A stretch of DNA of 64,000 nucleotides from contig JAJDCP010000060.1 of NCBI GenBank assembly GCA_029260765.1, positions 104,438 to 168,437 on the forward strand, given 5' to 3'. The position numbers and the translations under genes are program-made. This stretch comes from Planctomycetota bacterium (GTDB lineage: Bacteria; Planctomycetota; J058; JAJDCP01). Numbering within the stretch: position 1 is the first letter of the stretch; each line of letters opens with the position of its first letter. Positions 59,095 through 64,000 of the stretch are shown piece by piece. The notes below the pieces were generated by a model. It saw nothing but the letters and a program-made list of their open reading frames with translations. It was not told the origin of the DNA and ran no database searches.

Positions 59095-60078
59095 CTAGAC
59101 CACCCGATTGCGCAGCGTTTCGCCGAGCAGGGCGCGCCGGACTTCGAGCGCTGCCTTGCGGCGCATCTCGGCAAAGCCCGCCTCGGAATAGAAGGCCGAG
59201 TGGGGCGTGAGAATGATGCGGTGGTAGGCAGGATGCTCCGGCTGCCGGAAGGCACAGACCAGGGGATCCTCGGGGTCCGCGGGCTCACACGGCAACACAT
59301 CGAGACCGACTCCCGCCAGCTGCCCCGTCTGCAGAGCAGCGAGGATGGCCCGGGTGTCACAGATCGGTCCACGCGCCGTGTTGATCAGGGTCGCTCCGGC
59401 CGGGAGCAGGGCCAGGCTCTGCGCGTCGATCATGCCGCGGGTTTCGTCGGTCAACGGCGTGTGGATCGAGACCGCAAAGCTCCGCCCCAGCAAAGCCTGC
59501 AGGCTCTCCACACGCTCCAGCCCGAGCGCCTTATCGCGGCCATCGGCTGTATAGGGGTCGTAGAAACACACCTGCATACCGAGGGCCTTGCCACGCATGG
59601 CCATCGCGGTGCCGATCCGGCCGAGCCCGATGATGCCGAGCACCTTGCCACGCAGGCGCGGAAGCCGCGGGAAGCACAAGGCATCCCAACGGGGCGCCTG
59701 GCCACGCAGCGCGGTCTGCCAGTCGGGCAACCTCCGGACCAGTGCGAGCAGCATGGCCAGGGCGTGGTCGGCGACCTCTTCAACACCGTAATCGGGCACA
59801 TTGCAGACGGGAATCTCTGCGCGTCGCGCCGCGTCGAGGTCTACGTTGTCGAAGCCCACTCCGATACGTACGATCGCTCGGCAGCGCTCGAGCGAAGCGA
59901 TGCTGGCTGCTCCGAGGCGGATGTCGTGCCACACCAACAGCGCATCCGCCTGTTCGATCTGGCCTCGCAGCTGCAGCTCATCCGTCGCTCCGAGGCAGTG
60001 CAGCTCGGCCAAATCTCCGAGCGCCTCGCGCTCCAGGTCCGGCTCAGAGGTCCAGAAATCGGTGACGATGACACGCAT
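59095..60078 (-). CDS. D-isomer-specific 2-hydroxyacid dehydrogenase
   Basis: The 327-residue enzyme has the NAD-binding GLGRIG (151-156) and the full catalytic set Arg236 (NTARGP), Glu265 (VLPCE) and His293 (TPHSAFYSEAG). The pattern is closest to the CtBP/glycerate dehydrogenase-like branch. It reduces a 2-keto acid or oxidises the hydroxyacid; the substrate is unknown. The ATG at 60078 has GGGGAGG 5 nt upstream. It lies 63 nt before the QEGLA gene on the same strand, so co-transcription is likely. Confidence 0.93.
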   Translation of the reverse strand: MRVIVTDFWTSEPDLEREALGDLAELHCLGATDELQLRGQIEQADALLVWHDIRLGAASIASLERCRAIVRIGVGFDNVDLDAARRAEIPVCNVPDYGVEEVADHALAMLLALVRRLPDWQTALRGQAPRWDALCFPRLPRLRGKVLGIIGLGRIGTAMAMRGKALGMQVCFYDPYTADGRDKALGLERVESLQALLGRSFAVSIHTPLTDETRGMIDAQSLALLPAGATLINTARGPICDTRAILAALQTGQLAGVGLDVLPCEPADPEDPLVCAFRQPEHPAYHRIILTPHSAFYSEAGFAEMRRKAALEVRRALLGETLRNRVV

Positions 60079-60135
60079 GGCGCCTCCCCAAGCTCGCTTT
60101 CTCCCTTTCTCGGCCGCCAGCCGCAGCGCCTGCAA

Positions 60136-60672
60136 TCATTCCCCGAACATCACCCGCCAGAGGTCGTTGGCGGAGAAGCGCCGGCGGGTGTGGCTGACCA
60201 CCCTCCATTGGCCGTCTTCGTTGCGCAGAGCGACCTCCATGTCCCAGGCCTGGCCCCGGCCTGGAGGCCCCACGCCGATGGCCGAGCCCTCGTAGACCGC
60301 CGCCCGCAACAGCACGGTGGCCGACTGGCGGTCCGCGGCGATACCTACGCTGTCTTCGACCACCAGACAGGTCAGTCCGCCATCGCGGCGTTGCAACAGG
60401 TAGCCGCTGACCATCCGACGCAGGTCTTGCCGGGTGTTGCCCGCCGTGTCGCGGTAGCTCTCGCTGATCAGCGCGATGAAGTTCGCCGGATGCTCGTCTT
60501 CGACGGCAGCCGCAAGCTCAGCCAGGGTCTCGCGGATACGGTCCTCGTCGCTCTTCAGCCAGTCTGCGACCAGCGACCACAGCAACCACAGGGCCACCAG
60601 GCTGGCCGCGATCAACAGCCAGCGGCGGCGCTTGCGCAGACGCAGCTCTTCTTTCTCGGCGGCGCTCGCCAT
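60136..60672 (-). CDS. Single-pass membrane protein with NTF2-like domain
   Basis: A basic cytoplasmic start (RLRKRRRW) precedes one transmembrane helix (about 18-40). The outer 135 residues resemble a SnoaL/NTF2-like domain (IRETLAELAAAVEDEHPANF, SATVLLRAAVYEG, WDMEVALRNEDGQWRVVS). GGGAGAG precedes the ATG. It lies 27 nt after the kinase-fragment gene and 57 nt before the dehydrogenase. It may act as an assembly or sensing module. Confidence 0.7.
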   Translation of the reverse strand: MASAAEKEELRLRKRRRWLLIAASLVALWLLWSLVADWLKSDEDRIRETLAELAAAVEDEHPANFIALISESYRDTAGNTRQDLRRMVSGYLLQRRDGGLTCLVVEDSVGIAADRQSATVLLRAAVYEGSAIGVGPPGRGQAWDMEVALRNEDGQWRVVSHTRRRFSANDLWRVMFGE

Positions 60673-60699
60673 CGTGCTCTCCCATTCTGCGTCTGCCCG

Positions 60700-61080
60700 T
60701 TATCTTCTCAGGTCTTCAGCATTTGAGCCAGCCACGCCCCACCAGCCGCGGCCCGCGCGCGCCGTCGCTTCCTGGGGCGTCTCGATCCCTTCCCAGCGGA
60801 TGGCCAGGTGCAGCAGCACGATCGGGATGAACGCCAGCAGGAACAGGGGCTCGGAAGATCCGGCCACCAGCAGGAAAAGGTAACCACACAGCAGCAACAA
60901 GGCCAGCGCGGCCTCGCGGCGCAGGTGGCGCAGAAACGAGTCGACTCGCGGAAACTTGAGCGCGAACAGCTCGTCATCGGGCGTGCGGCGCGCCTTCCAC
61001 ACCAGCGAGAAGCCGCCAGCTCCGGCTTCCTCAAGCAACTCGTAGGGACCGCAGAAGCGTCCGGCGCAGAGCTCAGGCAT
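60700..61080 (-). CDS. Kinase N-lobe fragment fused to two transmembrane helices
   Basis: Residues 10-56 match the first part of Hanks-type kinases: the Gly-rich loop EAGAGGFSLVWKA (about 18-30) and Lys42 in FALKFPR, followed by the helix RHLRREAALA, which would hold the salt-bridge Glu. The sequence then turns into two transmembrane helices (about 57-74 and 78-94) and a short tail. Catalytic loop and DFG are missing, so it cannot phosphorylate as a normal kinase. AGGAGAA precedes the ATG at 61080. The 126-residue frame is intact, so it may be a real small protein and not only a remnant. Confidence 0.6.
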   Translation of the reverse strand: MPELCAGRFCGPYELLEEAGAGGFSLVWKARRTPDDELFALKFPRVDSFLRHLRREAALALLLLCGYLFLLVAGSSEPLFLLAFIPIVLLHLAIRWEGIETPQEATARAGRGWWGVAGSNAEDLRR

Positions 61081-61148
61081 GCTCGCTTCTCCTGTTGTCT
61101 TCGCACGGCCAGGCAACCCCAACTGTTACAAAGCCTTGAAAGAGGGCG

Positions 61149-61961
61149 ATGCAGACGGTATTTGTGTGCAAGCCGCAACCCCTGGAATGCCCGTGCATGC
61201 CCGTCTGTGACGTCGAAATTGTCTCCGAACACACCTCCAGCAGCCGCTGCGACGAGGGTTTCCTCCGGCTGCGGCGTTTTATGGTGCGCAATATCTATGC
61301 CGATGGACGTAGCTCCCGCGCCTATCCTTGCGATATTGTCTCGCGGCCCCATCCCGACGCGGCCGCGATCCTCCTCTATGACGTCGATGCCGAGGGAAGG
61401 GTGCAGGTCGTACTGAAGAAGGGCCTGCGGCCGCCGGTCTACTTCCGCAAGCTCAAATCCGAGGTGACTCCTGACCGCGAGCCCTATCTCAAGCTTATCG
61501 AGATGGTCGCGGGCGTGCTCGAACCCGAAGATGGCGGGCCGGAGGGGATCGCGCGGCGCGCGGCGGCTGAGGCCTTGGAAGAGGCGGGCTTCACCATCGG
61601 CGAGGCGTCGATCCAGACCTTGGGAGCCGAGGCGTTTGCGAGCCCCGGTGTCACTGACGAGAAAGTGTTCTTTTGCGCCGGCCGGGTGCGGACCGATCAA
61701 GGAAAGGAGCCGCAGGGGGACGGGTCGATGATGGAAGAGGGCACCGAAGTGGTGATTCTGGGGCTGCGAGCCGCCATCGCGCTGTGCCGCTCGGGTGGCA
61801 TCGTCGACATGAAGACGGAGCTCTCTCTTTGGCGTTTGGCCGACCATCTAGGCTACATTCCGCAGCTGGACCTGTTTGCCCATCAGCTGCCAGCCGCGTT
61901 GCAAGCGCGCTACGGTCGCTTGGGCGTGCAAGCTGCCCAGGAAGGACCACCCGCGGCATGA
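61149..61961 (+). CDS. Nudix hydrolase family protein
   Basis: The 270-residue protein has a Nudix core: MVAGVLEPEDGGPEGIARRA then AAEALEEAGF, which is the Nudix box with AE in place of the usual RE. ADP-ribose pyrophosphatase-like elements (SPGVTDEKVFFCAG, EGTEVVILG) follow. Such enzymes cut nucleoside diphosphates linked to another group, for example ADP-ribose or sugar nucleotides. The start at 61149 is weakly supported; an ATG at 61197 is possible. Its stop overlaps the next start as ATGA, so the two are coupled. Confidence 0.82.
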   Translation: MQTVFVCKPQPLECPCMPVCDVEIVSEHTSSSRCDEGFLRLRRFMVRNIYADGRSSRAYPCDIVSRPHPDAAAILLYDVDAEGRVQVVLKKGLRPPVYFRKLKSEVTPDREPYLKLIEMVAGVLEPEDGGPEGIARRAAAEALEEAGFTIGEASIQTLGAEAFASPGVTDEKVFFCAGRVRTDQGKEPQGDGSMMEEGTEVVILGLRAAIALCRSGGIVDMKTELSLWRLADHLGYIPQLDLFAHQLPAALQARYGRLGVQAAQEGPPAA

Positions 61962-63001
61962 CGCCCGATGCGACGCAGACGCCCGAGGTTTCCGCCGAGG
62001 GGGGTCCAAGGACCCCCCGCGTTGGCATCATCGGCGCATCGGCTCGCCACCAGGGGTTGGGGCCCTATATCGCTCGCTTCCTGGCAGAGCTGGGGGCGGA
62101 GCTCGGCGGCCTTGTCAGCAGCAGCGCCGCCCATGCCGAGGCGGCTCGGCTCGACTATGCGCGCCGTCTGGGCCTCGATGTACCCGCATGGCCCTCGGCA
62201 GCTGTCATGCTTGCGCAGGCTCGGCTCGACGCGCTGGTGATCGCCAGTCCTCATGCCAGCCACGCAGGGTATCTGCAGCAGGCCCTTGAAGCGCGCGTGC
62301 ACACGCTCTGCGAGAAGCCGCTGCTGTGGCAGGTTGAGCGGCCTGTCGCGATGGCTCAGCGGCTGGTCGACGGCTTCGCTGCCGCCGGTCGGGTGCTGAT
62401 GGTCAACTGCCAGTGGCCGCAGACGCTTCCTGCGTTCGCGAGTCTGTATCCTGGCGTCCTCGAGCAACGTCTGCACAGCTTCGCGATGCGACTGAGCCCG
62501 GTGTCAAACGGCGCGAAAAGACTGGCCGACTGCATGCCCCATGCGTTCAGCATGCTGCAGACTCTGCAGCCGGGCGGTGATCTCTGGGATGTCGACTTCC
62601 AGGGCGATTCCGAGCGTGTTTCTGTGCGCTTCCAGTACGGCAAGACGGCCGCACCCGTCGCTGTGCACGTGCGGCTCGAACGCTGTGACACCGCGCCCCG
62701 ACCCGCCGGCTACGCGATCAACGGAAACGAGGTCCGGCGCCGCGTGGAAATGCCCGCCTACGCCCAATTCTTCGAGGCTGAGAGCGGTTCGCGCAGGCTC
62801 GATGATCCTCTAAAACTCCAGCTGGAGTCATTTTTGCAGGCCGTGCAGGGCACGCCCGTGGCACAGCCCGATCCAGTCCATCGCCTGCGACTGCTGGAAG
62901 CGCTGGGATCCCGGCAAACAGCAGCTGCTGGAGACGCGAAGACTGCGGGAAGCACCGCTTTCCCGGGTCTGCGTGCGCCCAACTCTGACGAGGGAGTGTG
63001 A
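61958..63001 (+). CDS. Gfo/Idh/MocA family oxidoreductase
   Basis: The 347-residue protein opens with a Rossmann segment (RVGIIGASARHQGLGPYIARF) and contains the family signature HTLCEKPLLW after IASPHASHAGYLQQAL. The C-terminal half forms the substrate domain, with the LADCMPHAFSMLQ region in place of the usual D-x-x-x-H site. These enzymes use NAD(P) to oxidise or reduce sugars or amino sugars. The ATG at 61958 overlaps the Nudix stop. The radical SAM gene begins 1 nt after this stop. The operon suggests sugar or nucleotide-sugar modification. Confidence 0.88.
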   Translation: MTPDATQTPEVSAEGGPRTPRVGIIGASARHQGLGPYIARFLAELGAELGGLVSSSAAHAEAARLDYARRLGLDVPAWPSAAVMLAQARLDALVIASPHASHAGYLQQALEARVHTLCEKPLLWQVERPVAMAQRLVDGFAAAGRVLMVNCQWPQTLPAFASLYPGVLEQRLHSFAMRLSPVSNGAKRLADCMPHAFSMLQTLQPGGDLWDVDFQGDSERVSVRFQYGKTAAPVAVHVRLERCDTAPRPAGYAINGNEVRRRVEMPAYAQFFEAESGSRRLDDPLKLQLESFLQAVQGTPVAQPDPVHRLRLLEALGSRQTAAAGDAKTAGSTAFPGLRAPNSDEGV

Positions 63002-63002
63002 C

Positions 63003-64000
63003 ATGACCCACCCGTTCCATGATTTCACCGGCAAGCTGCGGCATCCGCAGGTTCTTCCGCAGGTGCTCGACTACGTGAAGTGGCGCCGTGCCGTGCGGGC
63101 CGGAGAAGAGAAGGGGCTGCCGATGTCGCAGATTCCCCAGAACGCACCGGTGTCGCTCAACCTCGACCTGACCACTGCGTGCAACTTCCGCTGTGACCAC
63201 TGCATCGACTGGGACATCTTGAACAGCAAGGTGCGCCACGAAGAGCAGGTGGTGCGGGACTCGATCGCGCAGATGGCCGAGCGAGGCCTGAAATCCGTGA
63301 TCTTGATCGGAGGCGGTGAGCCGACGATCTACCCCGGCTTCGTGACGATGGTGCCGTTCTTGAAAGAGCTCGGCCTGCAGGTCGCGATCGTCAGCAACGG
63401 CAGCCGCAATGACCGATTGCTGCAGGTGATCGAGTACATGGACGCAGGCGACTGGATCCGCCTGTCGCTCGACACGGCCAGCAATGACCTGTTCGAGAAG
63501 ATGCATCGGCCCAAGAACCGTGCGCTCACGCTCGATGCCATCTGCGAAGGCGTGCCCCTGCTCAAGGAGAAGAACCCCGCGGTTCCGATCGCGTTCTCAT
63601 TCATCATCACCTGGAAGGGCGCGTTGCGCGACGATGTGGCCATCCATGAGAACATCCATGAGATCGCCGACGCCGCGCGTCGCGCCAAGGCGTCGAAGTT
63701 CGACTACATCTCCTACAAGCCCTTCCTTGAGCGCACGGAGTCGGGCTCTGAGGTGATGGACCCCGAGAAGGCCGAGAACAAACGGCAGGTGATCGCGCGC
63801 ATCCGCGAGTCCATCGAAGAGGCCCATACCATTGCCGACGACAGCTTCCGCATCGTCGAGAGCATCAACCTGACGTTGCTCGAGAACGGCAACTGGCAAG
63901 ACTACACCCATCAGCCGAAGCACTGCCATATGCAGGCGATGCGCCAGGTTCTGACTCCGAGTGGGATCTACAACTGCCCCGCCCACCGCGGCGTGCCCAA
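63003..64000 (+). CDS. Radical SAM protein (continues beyond window)
   Basis: An open frame starts at ATG 63003, with GAGGGAG upstream, and runs to the edge without a stop (332 codons seen). CNFRCDHC at 60-67 is the CxxxCxxC motif that binds the 4Fe-4S cluster and S-adenosylmethionine. GGGEPT supplies the GGE motif, and IRLSLDT lies in the barrel. Near the edge, CHMQAMRQVLTPSGIYNCP resembles the start of a SPASM-like auxiliary cluster region. It belongs to the coupled Nudix and Gfo/Idh operon. The substrate is unknown; sugar or small-molecule modification fits the context better than peptide modification. Confidence 0.9.
   Translation, partial: MTHPFHDFTGKLRHPQVLPQVLDYVKWRRAVRAGEEKGLPMSQIPQNAPVSLNLDLTTACNFRCDHCIDWDILNSKVRHEEQVVRDSIAQMAERGLKSVILIGGGEPTIYPGFVTMVPFLKELGLQVAIVSNGSRNDRLLQVIEYMDAGDWIRLSLDTASNDLFEKMHRPKNRALTLDAICEGVPLLKEKNPAVPIAFSFIITWKGALRDDVAIHENIHEIADAARRAKASKFDYISYKPFLERTESGSEVMDPEKAENKRQVIARIRESIEEAHTIADDSFRIVESINLTLLENGNWQDYTHQPKHCHMQAMRQVLTPSGIYNCPAHRGVP

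Overview
The window is GC-rich, densely packed DNA that looks like a free-living member of the Planctomycetota or a close relative. This placement is inference from gene content: four Ser/Thr protein kinases plus a kinase-like fragment, two DUF1800/DUF1501 pairs with Tat-type leaders, many lipoproteins, one 2,952-residue Calx-beta/beta-helix surface protein, and frequent TTG or GTG starts backed by good ribosome binding sites. No rRNA, CRISPR array, integrase or transposase gene was seen. There is one tRNA (anticodon CAT).

Layout. 1-9 kb: a DUF523/DUF1722 protein, YwbE, a NadD-like nucleotidyltransferase, small secreted proteins, the tRNA, a membrane protein built from three repeated modules, a leucine-rich-repeat lipoprotein and RibBA. 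9-13 kb: a PAAR-repeat protein followed by a 906-residue protein with a degenerate amidase fold and a peptidoglycan-binding-like motif, possibly the spike tip and cargo of a contractile injection system. 13-29 kb: a TPR kinase, an interrupted secreted protein, membrane proteins and lipoproteins, a TetR regulator with a palindromic operator, a second kinase, DJ-1/PfpI and DUF481 proteins, and an NtrC-type regulator. 29.3-30.2 kb: a gene-free stretch full of palindromes, an inverted repeat and short tandem repeats. 30-45 kb: a DUF1800-DUF1501-kinase operon, another kinase, an interrupted thioredoxin-like protein, a PqqD-like/YkgJ fusion, a second DUF1800-DUF1501 pair, and a PepSY/poly-Asp protein in an operon with an OmpR-type two-component system. 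45-56 kb: a coiled-coil membrane protein, a secreted endonuclease/exonuclease/phosphatase-family protein and the giant surface lipoprotein, closed by a strong terminator. 56-61 kb: a minus-strand run with an ATP-grasp enzyme, a QEGLA-motif peptidase-like protein, a 2-hydroxyacid dehydrogenase and two small membrane proteins. 61 kb to the end: a tightly coupled Nudix, Gfo/Idh/MocA and radical SAM operon that leaves the window.

The most interesting observation concerns two genes, 17196-18050 (+) and 35975-37207 (-). Each has a single in-frame TGA with intact coding on both sides, and each TGA is followed, with its loop 21 nt downstream, by a 6-bp hairpin. That geometry resembles a bacterial SECIS element, so both are candidate selenoproteins. 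Nonsense mutation or assembly error remains possible. Other notable features are the PAAR/degenerate-amidase pair, the orphan kinase N-lobe membrane protein, dispersed REP-like palindromes (one forming the 3' end of a gene), and an OmpR-type direct repeat before the PepSY operon.
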